Assembly: GCF_008274585.1 (NCBI RefSeq) | Contig: NZ_VTRT01000004.1 | Span: forward strand, 62,001-126,000 | DNA length: 64,000 bases | Source: Pedobacter sp. BS3 | Lineage (GTDB): Bacteria > Bacteroidota > Bacteroidia > Sphingobacteriales > Sphingobacteriaceae | Direction: 5' to 3' | Shown here: piece by piece, positions 1 to 8,167 of the stretch | Layout: the number at the start of each line of letters is the position of its first letter | How positions within the stretch are numbered: the first letter of the stretch is position 1 | Made by a program: the position numbers and the translations under genes | The notes under the pieces: generated by a model | Database searches by the model: none | Told to the model about the DNA's origin: nothing | Seen by the model: only the letters and a program-made list of their open reading frames with translations

Positions 1-356
1 AGGTGATCAGCTATGAGGAGCTTTTGCTGATATTCTTTAAAACCCATAATCCAACCACGCTTAACCGGCAGGGTAATGATGTGGGTACGCAGTATCGCTC
101 GGTAATATTCTATTATTCCGATGAGCAAAAACAGCAGGCTGAGGATATGATAGCGCAATTAGAACAGGCGCACGTATTCGATCAGCCCATTATGACCCAA
201 ATAGAGCCTGCAAGTATATTTTATAAAGCCGAGGATTATCATCAGAATTATTTTAACGATAATGCCGATAAGCCCTACTGCTCGTTTGTTATCCAGCCTA
301 AGCTTAACAAGTTTGCCCGCGAGTTTGCCGACAAAATAAAGCCGGAATTATTGTAA
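1..356 (+). CDS. msrA: Peptide methionine sulfoxide reductase MsrA, C-terminal part (5' end outside window)
   Basis: MsrA reduces methionine-S-sulfoxide in proteins. The visible 117 residues contain the family block FFKTHNPTTLNRQGNDVGTQ and then YRSVIFY, which belong to the second half of the MsrA fold. The catalytic GCFW motif lies upstream of the window. The GTG at position 3 is best read as an internal valine of the usual V-I-S-Y-E-E-L-L stretch, so no start codon is claimed. The protein ends at a TAA after KPELL. Identification is confident; only the C-terminal half can be judged. Confidence 0.93.
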   Translation, partial: VISYEELLLIFFKTHNPTTLNRQGNDVGTQYRSVIFYYSDEQKQQAEDMIAQLEQAHVFDQPIMTQIEPASIFYKAEDYHQNYFNDNADKPYCSFVIQPKLNKFAREFADKIKPELL

Positions 357-491
357 ATTTCAATCAGGCCGTACCAGTTATAATTTTTGTCTTTGTTTTT
401 GATAATTGTAGCAGAAACTGGTTACAAAATTGTTGAGGAAATTAATACCGGCAGTTTCAATTAACTATGCCAACTGCCGGTTATTTTAGAT

Positions 492-1052
492 TTAAGCATG
501 CTGCTCCGCATGCACGCCTTCGGCGAATTCCTCGCACATCTTTCTGTTAAAAGCCGGTAAGTCTGCCGGAGTTCTGCTGGTAACCAGGCCGTGATCGGTC
601 ACCACTTCCTCATCAGTCCAGGTTGCACCGGCATTAATGAGGTCTGGTTTGATCGATGGATATGAGGTTACACGACGTCCGTGCAATACATCCGCAGTAA
701 TTAACGTTTGCGGGCCATGACAGATGGCTGCAACCGGTTTTCCACTTTCAAAAAACTCACGTACAAAGCGTACAGCATCCTCATTTAGCCGCAACTGATC
801 CGGGTTCATTACTCCTCCCGGAAGCATTAAGCCGTCATATTCGCTGGCGCTAACTTCGGAGATATGCCGGTCTACCGGAACTTCAACAGACCAGTTGTGA
901 TTTTTCATTGCCCTTATTTTATCCCGTTGGGGAGATACCACCTGAACGGTAGCGCCTGCCTGTTCCAGCGCTTCTTTCGGGCTGGTAAGTTCATCTTCTT
1001 CAAATCCGTTTTCAGACAGAATTGCAATTTTCTTTCCACTCAGCTTTTCCAT
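492..1052 (-). CDS. DJ-1/PfpI family protein (type 1 glutamine amidotransferase-like)
   Basis: A 186-residue single-domain protein of the DJ-1/PfpI superfamily (YhbO/PfpI type), a group of cytoplasmic stress proteins described as proteases, glyoxalases or protein deglycases. The nucleophile elbow AICHGPQ puts the catalytic Cys at about residue 111 followed by His112. An acidic GFEEDEL segment near residues 16-22 supplies the usual Glu, and LMLPGG precedes the elbow. ATG at 1052 is preferred over a TTG three codons upstream. It stands alone and is convergent with msrA. Substrate cannot be told from sequence. Confidence 0.9.
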   Translation of the reverse strand: MEKLSGKKIAILSENGFEEDELTSPKEALEQAGATVQVVSPQRDKIRAMKNHNWSVEVPVDRHISEVSASEYDGLMLPGGVMNPDQLRLNEDAVRFVREFFESGKPVAAICHGPQTLITADVLHGRRVTSYPSIKPDLINAGATWTDEEVVTDHGLVTSRTPADLPAFNRKMCEEFAEGVHAEQHA

Positions 1053-1154
1053 GTTTTTCAATTATTAAGGTATATAGAATAATAATACAACTGCATGAAA
1101 TTTGTTTAAGGATTTATAAAATAGGAGCAATTTGGCGGTATTACTGCGCCGGAA

Positions 1155-1196
1155 TTGTACCAATGTAACAAAAACAATATATTTGGACAAAGGAGG
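1155..1196 (+). promoter_or_regulatory. Candidate promoter and strong ribosome-binding site of purN
   Basis: TATATTTG at 1178-1185 matches the Bacteroidota -7 box TAnnTTTG, and TTG at 1155-1157 lies 20 nt upstream as a -33 element. AAAGGAGG at 1189-1196 is an unusually complete Shine-Dalgarno for this phylum. Transcription would begin near 1191, giving a very short leader. Confidence 0.5.
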
Positions 1197-1203
1197 TTAA
1201 AGT

Positions 1204-1782
1204 TTGAAAAAGAGGATAGCCATATTCGCGTCGGGTTCGGGGTCTAATGCCCAAAAAATTATGGAATATTTTAAGCGGCATCATGAAGGTGAGGTTGTTA
1301 TTGTTTTAAGCAACAATCCCGATGCCTATGTATTGCAGCGTGCCGATAATTTTGAGATACCCTCGCATGTGTTCGACCGGCAAGAGTTTTATCATACCGA
1401 TAACATTGTTAACCTCCTTAAAAACCTGCAGGTTGATATTGTAGTGCTGGCCGGATTTTTATGGCTGGTTCCCGATAATCTTTTAAAAGCATATCCAAAT
1501 AAAATCATCAATATTCATCCGGCATTGTTGCCTAAATATGGCGGCAAAGGCATGTATGGCGACCATGTACATAAGGCAGTGCTGGCTAACAATGAAGAAG
1601 AAACAGGCATTACCATTCATTTTGTGAATGAAAATTTTGATGAAGGTGAGTTTATTCATCAGTCGCGATGCAAAATTGATAAAACTGACGACCTGGAAAT
1701 GGTGAAGTTTAAAATTCAGCAGTTGGAACATACGCATTACCCCAAAGTGGTGGAGTCGCTGCTGAAGAAAATGAAGAGTTAG
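1204..1782 (+). CDS. purN: Phosphoribosylglycinamide formyltransferase
   Basis: PurN transfers a formyl group from 10-formyl-tetrahydrofolate to GAR, the third step of de novo purine synthesis in the cytoplasm. The 192-residue length is normal. The N-terminal FASGSGSN binds the substrate phosphate. The catalytic residues are visible as Asn103 and His105 in NIHPALLPKYGG and Asp146 in FDEGEF. Translation starts at TTG 1204, seven bases after a full AGGAGG-type ribosome site; no in-frame ATG would keep the GSGSN loop. It is not in an operon with other pur genes here. Confidence 0.95.
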   Translation: MKKRIAIFASGSGSNAQKIMEYFKRHHEGEVVIVLSNNPDAYVLQRADNFEIPSHVFDRQEFYHTDNIVNLLKNLQVDIVVLAGFLWLVPDNLLKAYPNKIINIHPALLPKYGGKGMYGDHVHKAVLANNEEETGITIHFVNENFDEGEFIHQSRCKIDKTDDLEMVKFKIQQLEHTHYPKVVESLLKKMKS

Positions 1783-1955
1783 AGTCATATCAGAATAATC
1801 TACCCACTCTAAGATTACTTACCTAACAGTTACAAATTATGGAGTATTAGTAACAATAACAGTATATTTTCGTCAAATAGCCATCATAAAACAGTCACGT
1901 TATTTTAAATGTTAATCGTTTGATTAATTTTGTGACGTTAAATTTTTGTTAACAA

Positions 1956-2834
1956 ATGGCTATAAAACTTACCCCCATCGATGTAGTTGATGACATAAGT
2001 CGCGAAGATTTCATAAAAAACTACCTGAACCCACGCAGACCTTTAGTTATCCGGAAAATGGCCCAGAAATGGCCGGCTTTTGAAAAATGGACATTCGATT
2101 ACCTGAAGGAAGTAGTTGGCGACAAAACGGTGCCATTATACGATAGTTCTAAAGCTGACCCGTCTAAACCTATTAACGCATCGGCGGCCGAAATGAAGTT
2201 TGCCGATTACATCGACCTGATACAAAAAGAACCAACTGATCTCCGGATATTTCTATTTGACCCGATAAAACACGCTCCACGGTTACTGGAAGATTACCGG
2301 GCGCCTAAAGAATTGATGGGCGGTTTTTTAGACAGCTATCCGAATATGTTTTTTGGCGGACAGGGGTCGGTAACATTTTTGCACTATGATATTGACCTGG
2401 CGCATATTTTTCACACGCACTTTCATGGGCGCAAGCACATCATGTTGTTTGATTACAAATGGCGTGAACGTTTATACTGCATTCCCTTTGCAACGTATGC
2501 CCTGGAAGATTATGATATTGAAAAACCTGATTTTGATAAATTCCCGGCATTAGATGGTATTGAAGGCGTAGAGGCATTTTTAGAGCATGGCGATACCCTG
2601 TTTATGCCTACCGGGATGTGGCACTGGATGAAATACCTGGATGGTTCGTTCTCTATTTCATTACGGGCCTGGGATAAATCGCTGGCAGTAAAAGCCAAAA
2701 GCCTGTACAACCTTACGGTACAACGCAAGTTCGACGACATCATGAAGAAGAACTTCAGTGTGAAATATATGAACTGGAAAGAACAACTGGCAATAAAGCG
2801 GGCAGAAAAAGCAATGAGATTAGGTAAGCCATAA
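1956..2834 (+). CDS. Cupin-like (cupin_8/JmjC-like) protein, intact copy
   Basis: A 292-residue protein of the cupin_8 family, related to JmjC-type Fe(II)/2-oxoglutarate hydroxylases. The N-terminal part has FIKNYLNPRRPLVIRKMAQKW, typical of the family. The core has HYDIDLAHIFH (a possible His-x-Asp metal pair) and a distal GMWHWMKYLDGS that could give the second metal His. No signal peptide is seen. It is followed at once by a close paralogue in the same orientation, so the pair arose by tandem duplication. The substrate is unknown. Confidence 0.82.
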   Translation: MAIKLTPIDVVDDISREDFIKNYLNPRRPLVIRKMAQKWPAFEKWTFDYLKEVVGDKTVPLYDSSKADPSKPINASAAEMKFADYIDLIQKEPTDLRIFLFDPIKHAPRLLEDYRAPKELMGGFLDSYPNMFFGGQGSVTFLHYDIDLAHIFHTHFHGRKHIMLFDYKWRERLYCIPFATYALEDYDIEKPDFDKFPALDGIEGVEAFLEHGDTLFMPTGMWHWMKYLDGSFSISLRAWDKSLAVKAKSLYNLTVQRKFDDIMKKNFSVKYMNWKEQLAIKRAEKAMRLGKP

Positions 2835-2939
2835 ATAAATATGGCAAAGCATTGTCAATATTTACAAACTTAATATTACCTTGGTGCATTGGTTAAACCA
2901 CACTGAGTGTACAGTATAGTATAATTGCCATAGTAATGC

Positions 2940-3820
2940 ATGGGTTTCAAACTAAGCCCGGTTGATGTAGTAGATACCATCAGCCAGTCAGATTTCATTC
3001 AGAATTATCTTAAACCGCGTCGTCCGGTTGTAATTAAAGGACTAACCCGCAATTGGCCTGCCCGTGAAAAATGGACACCCGACTATCTCAAACAAGTGGT
3101 TGGCGATAAGACCGTCCCATTATATGATAACTCAAAAGCCGATCCGGCAAAGCCCATAAACGCAGCCGCGGCACACATGCTTTTTAGCGAATACATGGAT
3201 CTGATTCGTAAAGAGCCCACCGAACTGCGGATATTTTTCTTTAATATTTTTAAACAGGCTCCCGAACTTTTGAACGATATAATGCTGCCAAAAGATTTGA
3301 TGGGCGGTTTCCTGGAAAGTATGCCGGCTATGTTTTTTGGAGGCTCAAACTCAGTTACGTTTTACATTACGATATCGACCTGCCGCACATTTTTCATACC
3401 CATTTTATTGGCCGTAAACACATCATTCTGTTTGACAATAAGTGGAAAAAACGTCTTTATTGCATTCCAAATGCCACCTATGCGTTAGAAGATTATGATG
3501 TTTCAAAACCCGACATCACCCGTTTTCCTTCGTTGAACGGGATAGAAGGTTATGAAGTATTTCTGGAACATGGCGACACGCTGTTTATGCCTACCGGGAT
3601 GTGGCATTGGATGAAATATCTGGATGGCTCGTTCTCGCTGAGTCTGCGTGCCTGGGATGCATCCTGGAGCCGGAAAGCCCAGTCGTTATACAATCTGGCT
3701 GTAAAAGGAGGAGTAGACAGCATGTTAAAAATGGCATTTAAAAGTAACTATGCACAGTATCGCGAAAAGCTGGCTGTTAAACGTGCAGAGCGAGCGTTTG
3801 CGAAGGGAGAGCCTAGATAG
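2940..3820 (+). pseudogene. Cupin-like (cupin_8) protein, second copy, frameshifted
   Basis: A paralogue of the gene just upstream, aligning along its whole length but broken into two frames. Frame 1 runs from the ATG at 2940 (MGFKLSPVDVVDTIS) to SNSVTF and then becomes unrelated sequence ending at 3488. The second frame resumes the expected H-Y-D-I-D-L-P-H-I-F-H and continues to EPR at 3820. The break is the run of four T at 3360-3363; the intact copy has five T in the corresponding ACATTTTTG. One added T restores a protein of about 293 residues. This is either a recent inactivating deletion or a homopolymer sequencing error. Confidence 0.85.
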
Positions 3821-3830
3821 TTTTTCATAC

Positions 3831-3892
3831 TCGATGGCGCTAAGCTCCGGCTTAGTGCTTTAGCTCTCAAGTCTCCGGCTTGCTAAGTAAAT
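3831..3892 (+). repeat. REP-like direct repeat, left copy, next to RAYT
   Basis: A 62-bp unit beginning TCGATGGCG and holding two hairpins: CTAAGC-TCCG-GCTTAG at 3840-3855 and CAAGTC-TCC-GGCTTG at 3868-3882. A copy in the same orientation lies on the other side of the transposase gene, matching at about 53 of 62 positions. The outer pair of hairpin 2 is C-G here and T-A in the other copy. Confidence 0.8.
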
Positions 3893-3910
3893 TATTTATC
3901 TTTACTTACC

Positions 3911-4444
3911 ATGTCAGAGAAATACAAAATAGCCTCATCAGAAGGGTTATATTTTGTAACCCTAACCGTTGTAGGATGGATAGATCTATTCACCCGGAAA
4001 GAATATGCAGATATCGTTATCCGGAATCTGAACTATTGTACGCAATATAAAAACTTACGGATATATGCTTTTTGTATCATGCCCAGTCATATCCACATGA
4101 TTGCGGATGTATCGACCGGTCATCTTTCAGACGTATTGCGGGATTTTAAAAGTTATTCAGCAAAAGAAATTTATCAGGAAATAAAGGATAATCTGCAAGA
4201 AAGCAGAAAAGATTGGTTGATCTACCAGCTACAGTATTTCGCAAAATATAAAGCAAGTAACAAGGAATTTCAGTTATGGCAGCATCGAAATCACCCGTTA
4301 GAACTTGTGAGTAATAAATGGATAGATCAGAAAATACAATATATTCACAATAATCCTGTAGCTGCCGGTATGGTGACCGAACCAGAGTATGATGTATACA
4401 GTAGTGCTAATCAGTTCACAGCCTTAAAATTGTATGAGTTGTAA
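3911..4444 (+). mobile_element. REP-associated tyrosine transposase (RAYT, Y1/HUH family)
   Basis: A 177-residue Y1 transposase of the IS200-related RAYT group, single-copy enzymes thought to spread REP palindromes by single-strand transfer. The metal-binding HUH motif is HIHMIAD near residues 60-66. The family C-terminal signature YIHNNPVAAGMV follows, with WQHRNHP before it. The N-terminal YFVTLTVVGW is also typical. There are no insertion-sequence ends; instead the gene is flanked on both sides by hairpin repeats, the usual RAYT arrangement. It appears intact. Confidence 0.9.
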
Positions 4445-4557
4445 GCCCCGAGGCTTAATAGTTTCCGGACGAAGCTGGAGCTTCGCCCGATCGATTCGAT
4501 GGCGCTAAGCTCCAGCTTAGTGCTTTTACCCTTAAGCCTCCGGCTTATTAACTAAAT
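4442..4557 (+). repeat. REP-like hairpins and direct repeat, right of RAYT
   Basis: Starting at the transposase stop codon there are four hairpins: TAAGCC-CCGA-GGCTTA (4442-4457), CGAAGC-TGGA-GCTTCG (4470-4485), CTAAGC-TCCA-GCTTAG (4505-4520) and TAAGCC-TCC-GGCTTA (4533-4547). The last two form the second copy of the 62-bp direct repeat (4496-4557). A fragment resembling the second hairpin occurs at 30580-30591. Confidence 0.78.
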
Positions 4558-4590
4558 AATTAAATTTATCTTAATTTTTCCTGATGCTGT

Positions 4591-5532
4591 ATGAATAACT
4601 GTAACACTACTTTAAAACGCCTATTTTTATACCTGATATTAATCATTCCGTTAATGGGATCGGCACAAACCCGCACTGATAAAAAACTGCAAACCGCCCT
4701 GGAAGCACTGGTGAAGAACTTTCATGGTGATGTGGGCATTTACGTAAAAAATTTAAAAACGGGCAGTATTGCTGCTATACATGCCAACACGATTTTCCCA
4801 ACGGCCAGCATGATCAAGGTTCCCATTATGATCGGTATTGCCGATAAGATTGAACGCGGTGAATTGCATTATAACGATAAGCTGCTTTATCGCGATAGCC
4901 TGAGCTATAACAAAGATGATATTATCGGGTGCCTGGCCGACAGCACCTTTATTGATCTGAGCAAGGTACAGTTGCTAAGTATTACCACCAGCGATAATAC
5001 CGCAAGCCTGTGGTTACAACAGTTGGCCGGCAGTGACAATATTAACAACTGGCTGGCAGCGCATGGATATGAACATACACGTGTTAATTCTCATGCTACA
5101 GGAAGAGAGCAATACCGTGAAAAATATGGATGGGGACAGTCTACACCCCGCGAAATGGCCGGCCTGTTTGAACAGATACGCAACGGTCACGTGGTTAGTC
5201 CGGCTGCCAGTGAGCGAATGTACCGTAACCTGATACGTATTTACTGGGATGGCATTGCCCTGTCGCAGATTCCGCCATACATCCAGGCAGCATCGAAGCA
5301 GGGTGCTATCAATGCATCCCGGTCAGAAACGGTATTGGTTAATGCACCTCACGGCGATTATGTGTTTAGTGTCATCACTAAAAACCTTCAGGATCAGTCA
5401 TGGCACGCAGCTAATGAGGGCTGGCAGCTTATTCGTGATGTTTCAGCATTATTATGGCATTATTTTGAACCAGATTCCAACTGGAAACCTTCGGCCGGCA
5501 TGGAGAAATTTTCGGTGTATGATGTGCCGTAA
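4591..5532 (+). CDS. Class A beta-lactamase-like serine hydrolase, exported
   Basis: A 313-residue protein with a signal peptide (hydrophobic stretch ending MGSAQT, about residues 1-26) and a penicillin-binding fold. The active-site motifs are Ser73-x-x-Lys76 (SMIK) and Ser134-Asp-Asn (SDN). The usual Lys-Thr/Ser-Gly triad is Lys236-Gln-Gly (KQG). The omega loop of class A enzymes (ExxLN) is not recognisable; only a Glu in GREQYREKYGWGQSTP is near the right place before the typical TPREMA helix. It could be a divergent beta-lactamase or a peptidase or esterase of the same fold. Antibiotic hydrolysis should not be assumed. Confidence 0.8.
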   Translation: MNNCNTTLKRLFLYLILIIPLMGSAQTRTDKKLQTALEALVKNFHGDVGIYVKNLKTGSIAAIHANTIFPTASMIKVPIMIGIADKIERGELHYNDKLLYRDSLSYNKDDIIGCLADSTFIDLSKVQLLSITTSDNTASLWLQQLAGSDNINNWLAAHGYEHTRVNSHATGREQYREKYGWGQSTPREMAGLFEQIRNGHVVSPAASERMYRNLIRIYWDGIALSQIPPYIQAASKQGAINASRSETVLVNAPHGDYVFSVITKNLQDQSWHAANEGWQLIRDVSALLWHYFEPDSNWKPSAGMEKFSVYDVP

Positions 5533-5560
5533 AAGGATAAAAGTAGAAACTGATAGCGTG

Positions 5561-5890
5561 TTACAAATCCAGCACAATTCTGATATTATTTTTGAGCGTT
5601 TGAATTTGTTCTCTGGTTAACCGGCCCAGTTTCTCTATCAGCCGTTTATTATCAATAGCACGAATCTGGTCAACAAGAATGTCACTTGGTTTATCAAGTT
5701 GATTTTTCTCCAGGTTTACCCGTAATAATTGGATATCGGGGTTTACATTCGATGTAACCGGACATACCAAGGTTGAAGGATGAAATTCATTTAAGAGGTC
5801 GGTTTGGATGATAACCACAGGCCTTGCTTTACCTGGTTCGGTACCTCTGCTTGGGTTCAGGTTGGCAAGCCAGATATCGTGCTGCTTTAA
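5561..5890 (-). CDS. MazF/PemK-type toxin with no canonical start codon (possibly inactive)
   Basis: A MazF-like ribonuclease toxin downstream of a ribbon-helix-helix antitoxin. Homology runs through the full family N-terminus: KQHDIWLANLNPSRGTEPGK, then ARPVVIIQTDLLN, then STLVCPVTSN and QIRAIDNKRL. The frame is closed by a TGA at 5894-5896. Between that stop and KQHDIW the codons are ACA TTA AAG, so there is no ATG, GTG or TTG where MKQ would be expected. The first usable start is GTG at 5818, which would remove 24 or more residues including the first strand. The toxin is therefore either start-less and silent, truncated, or read by an unusual mechanism. Coordinates give the homologous extent. 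Confidence 0.72.
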   Translation of the reverse strand, partial: LKQHDIWLANLNPSRGTEPGKARPVVIIQTDLLNEFHPSTLVCPVTSNVNPDIQLLRVNLEKNQLDKPSDILVDQIRAIDNKRLIEKLGRLTREQIQTLKNNIRIVLDL

Positions 5891-6117
5891 TGTTCATCAA
5901 TTAAACTTTCAAACTCATACAATACATCCATGGCATCTTTGCCGGTCAATTTTGATTCCCTGGCAAGTTGCTTTTTTAAAAGTTTCCGTTTATTAAAAAG
6001 ATTATACATATTAACCGCTTCGTTAATATACCGGTTCCTGGCAAGCTTTAGTTGTGATATAATCTCTTCGGTTTCATCAAAAATCTTATCGTCAAGTTTT
6101 AATGATAGCGTTTTCAT
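5887..6117 (-). CDS. Ribbon-helix-helix antitoxin of the MazF-like toxin
   Basis: A 76-residue protein beginning MKTLSLKLDDKIFDETEEII, the short beta strand followed by helices of CopG/MetJ-type DNA-binding antitoxins. ARNRYINEAVNMYN fits the second helix. The C-terminal half (GKDAMDVLYEFESLIDEH) would be the toxin-binding tail. Its TAA overlaps the region where the toxin should start, the usual translational coupling of such pairs. Such antitoxins normally repress their own promoter. The assignment relies on fold-like features and context. Confidence 0.75.
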   Translation of the reverse strand: MKTLSLKLDDKIFDETEEIISQLKLARNRYINEAVNMYNLFNKRKLLKKQLARESKLTGKDAMDVLYEFESLIDEH

Positions 6118-6170
6118 TATACATCTTTTTTACAAAAGTATATGTAAATAGTATATACCTCAGAGCAGCT

Positions 6171-6833
6171 TTACCGGTGCTCCGTTACACCTACCTGCCG
6201 GCAGTATTCTAACACCGGGCAAACAGAGCACTGTGGTAACCTGCCGGTACAAATATGTTTACCAAAAGGCATAAGCAGGCGGTTAATATCGATCCATCTG
6301 TTTTCAGGAATAATTTGCTCCAATTGTATTAACGTCTGTTCAGGCTGCCGGGTGTGTACCAGTCCCCAGCGGTTTACCACCCGGTGAACGTGGACATCCA
6401 CACTGATGGCCGCCTTGCCCGAAACAATGCCCAGCGCCAGGTTAGCGCATTTAGGGCCAACGCCTCTTAGCGCTGTAAGTTGTGCAAAATCATCCGGTAA
6501 TTTACCATGATAGCGTTCTTCTGCAATACGGGCAATAGTCAGTATTGTATGTGATTTTTGTTCGGCAAAAGTAGAACGGGAGATAATACGCTCTAAATGA
6601 GCCGGTGCAAGTTTAGCAATTGTATCAGGAGTGCGGGCGAGCGAAAATAATTGTTCGGCTACCGGGATAGTTGTTTCATCCAGTGTGCGGATGGAAATAA
6701 TGCATGCAATCAGTTGCTCAAACAGGCTGGTATAACCCCGTTCATAAAGCTCAAACATAGCAGCCCTGGGATAAACGGCCATCGTTTGGGCAATGCGGTT
6801 CAATACGGTAGCGAGGTCGAACGGATATTTCAT
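6171..6833 (-). CDS. Endonuclease III-like DNA glycosylase
   Basis: A base-excision repair glycosylase/AP lyase of the Nth family. The helix-hairpin-helix LRGVGPKCANLALG carries the catalytic Lys, and SVDVHVHRVVNRWG carries the catalytic Asp. The C-terminus has the four-cysteine iron-sulfur loop C-x6-C-x2-C-x5-C (from CTGRLPQCSVC). ATG at 6833 (MKYPFDLATVLNRI) is preferred; 41 extra codons upstream do not match the family. The product is about 220 residues, as usual. It lies alone between the antitoxin and the mechanosensitive channel gene. Confidence 0.87.
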   Translation of the reverse strand: MKYPFDLATVLNRIAQTMAVYPRAAMFELYERGYTSLFEQLIACIISIRTLDETTIPVAEQLFSLARTPDTIAKLAPAHLERIISRSTFAEQKSHTILTIARIAEERYHGKLPDDFAQLTALRGVGPKCANLALGIVSGKAAISVDVHVHRVVNRWGLVHTRQPEQTLIQLEQIIPENRWIDINRLLMPFGKHICTGRLPQCSVCPVLEYCRQVGVTEHR

Positions 6834-6980
6834 CACTATCCGGATAACCTGAAATAACCCGGATATGTTTGATATTACAGAGCGGGGTATAACAATATTT
6901 ATAACCAGAACAGGCAGATCATGTTTAGGAAACAACCGGAAGCTCCCGGTAAGCAAATGAAAAGTTAGGTGTTAATAATT

Positions 6981-8111
6981 TTACTGCTGAATACTAACCT
7001 GCGTTGGGAACGCAAAATCAGAACCGCGTTTTTTAACCGTTTCTATGATCTGGTAATTGATCTCCTCCCTGATCTTCATGTGTTCGGCATAGTCTAAGAT
7101 ATCCGTATGGTAAAGCACCTGCAGGTTTAACGACCAGTCGCCAAAATTATCGAAATTAACCAGGGCATCATTACCCGTTTGGGGATGCTGGTTGATTTTT
7201 TCAACCAACTCACTGCATATTTGCTGGATGGTCTCAGGCGGCGTATCGTACGTTAAGCCGATGAAAAATTTAACCCGGCGGGCATTGCGCAATGTTTGGT
7301 TTTCAAGCGCCGAATCGATCATCCGCTTGTTAGGCAGCGATATAATTGTTTTTTCGGATGTACGAATTTGGGTGCTTCTGAAGCCTACTTTCTCAACTGT
7401 GCCTTCAATGCTGTCAACCTTAATATAATCGCCCACAATAAACGGCTTATCTATAAAAATGGTGAACGAGCCCAGCAGGTTCTCAAGCGTTTCTTTAGCA
7501 GCCAGTGCAATGGCAATACCGCCTATGCCCAGACCGGCAATAAGCGTGGCCACATTCAGGTTAAATACAGAACCCAGGATCACAAATATCCCGATAATGC
7601 AGGTTACGATCTTAACCAGTTCTTTCAGGTATTGTATCAGCTGGCTTTCTGCCCTTGAGCCGGATTGTGCGGCCCTGTTGGCAAATACGTGTGCAATAAA
7701 ATCAATAATGCGCAGAATGATCCAGAACAGCGAAACAATAATGAGAAACAGGAAAAGCTTGTCAATAACATCAATAAGGGTTACCGAGTAGGTGATGGTT
7801 TTCTTATCAACAACCGTGTGCCGGCGGAATATGATTTCGTCCAGCGGATAGCTGAGCTGGTTGATGGCCAGGTAAATAACATCCAGCAGGATAAATAATT
7901 CGATAGGTTTTAGCAGCAGCGATACAAAAGTTTGTGCTTTAACTCCTTCTTTAAAACGCCCGAACAACCGGTAGAGCAGCTTGCTGATGAGCCTTGAGAA
8001 TATGCGTTTAAGAATAATTCCTACCAGGAGGATGCTCAAAAACAGCACGTAGCTTTTCAGGGAGTTCCCCCAGATTTCATGCTGCCAGAATGTGTTGTCT
8101 AAACGGAACAT
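6981..8111 (-). CDS. MscS-family small-conductance mechanosensitive channel
   Basis: A 376-residue inner-membrane channel that opens under membrane tension and releases solutes on osmotic downshock. Several hydrophobic segments (about residues 18-38, 66-86, 115-135 and 163-185) precede the conserved MscS pore and beta domain: GLGIGGIAIALAAKETLENL, then FIDKPFIVGDYIKVD and GTVEKVGFRSTQIRT. A mixed alpha/beta cytoplasmic vestibule follows. ATG at 8111 is chosen over a TTG two codons earlier. A terminator for the upstream rplS overlaps the start, so the channel gene probably has its own promoter or depends on read-through. Confidence 0.92.
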   Translation of the reverse strand: MFRLDNTFWQHEIWGNSLKSYVLFLSILLVGIILKRIFSRLISKLLYRLFGRFKEGVKAQTFVSLLLKPIELFILLDVIYLAINQLSYPLDEIIFRRHTVVDKKTITYSVTLIDVIDKLFLFLIIVSLFWIILRIIDFIAHVFANRAAQSGSRAESQLIQYLKELVKIVTCIIGIFVILGSVFNLNVATLIAGLGIGGIAIALAAKETLENLLGSFTIFIDKPFIVGDYIKVDSIEGTVEKVGFRSTQIRTSEKTIISLPNKRMIDSALENQTLRNARRVKFFIGLTYDTPPETIQQICSELVEKINQHPQTGNDALVNFDNFGDWSLNLQVLYHTDILDYAEHMKIREEINYQIIETVKKRGSDFAFPTQVSIQQ

Positions 8112-8115
8112 AAAC

Positions 8116-8147
8116 AAAAAAACCTCCTACAGGATAACTATAGGAGG
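8116..8147 (-). terminator. Intrinsic terminator after rplS
   Basis: On the minus strand, CCTCCTA (8147-8141) and TAGGAGG (8129-8123) form a 7-bp stem with an 11-nt loop, followed by a run of seven T (8122-8116). It lies 20 bp beyond the rplS stop. Confidence 0.8.
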
Positions 8148-8167
8148 CTGCAATATAAAAAATTATC

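Noticed and set aside
4591-5532. Calling this a resistance beta-lactamase
   Set aside because: KQG replaces KTG and the ExxLN loop is not visible, so activity cannot be assumed.
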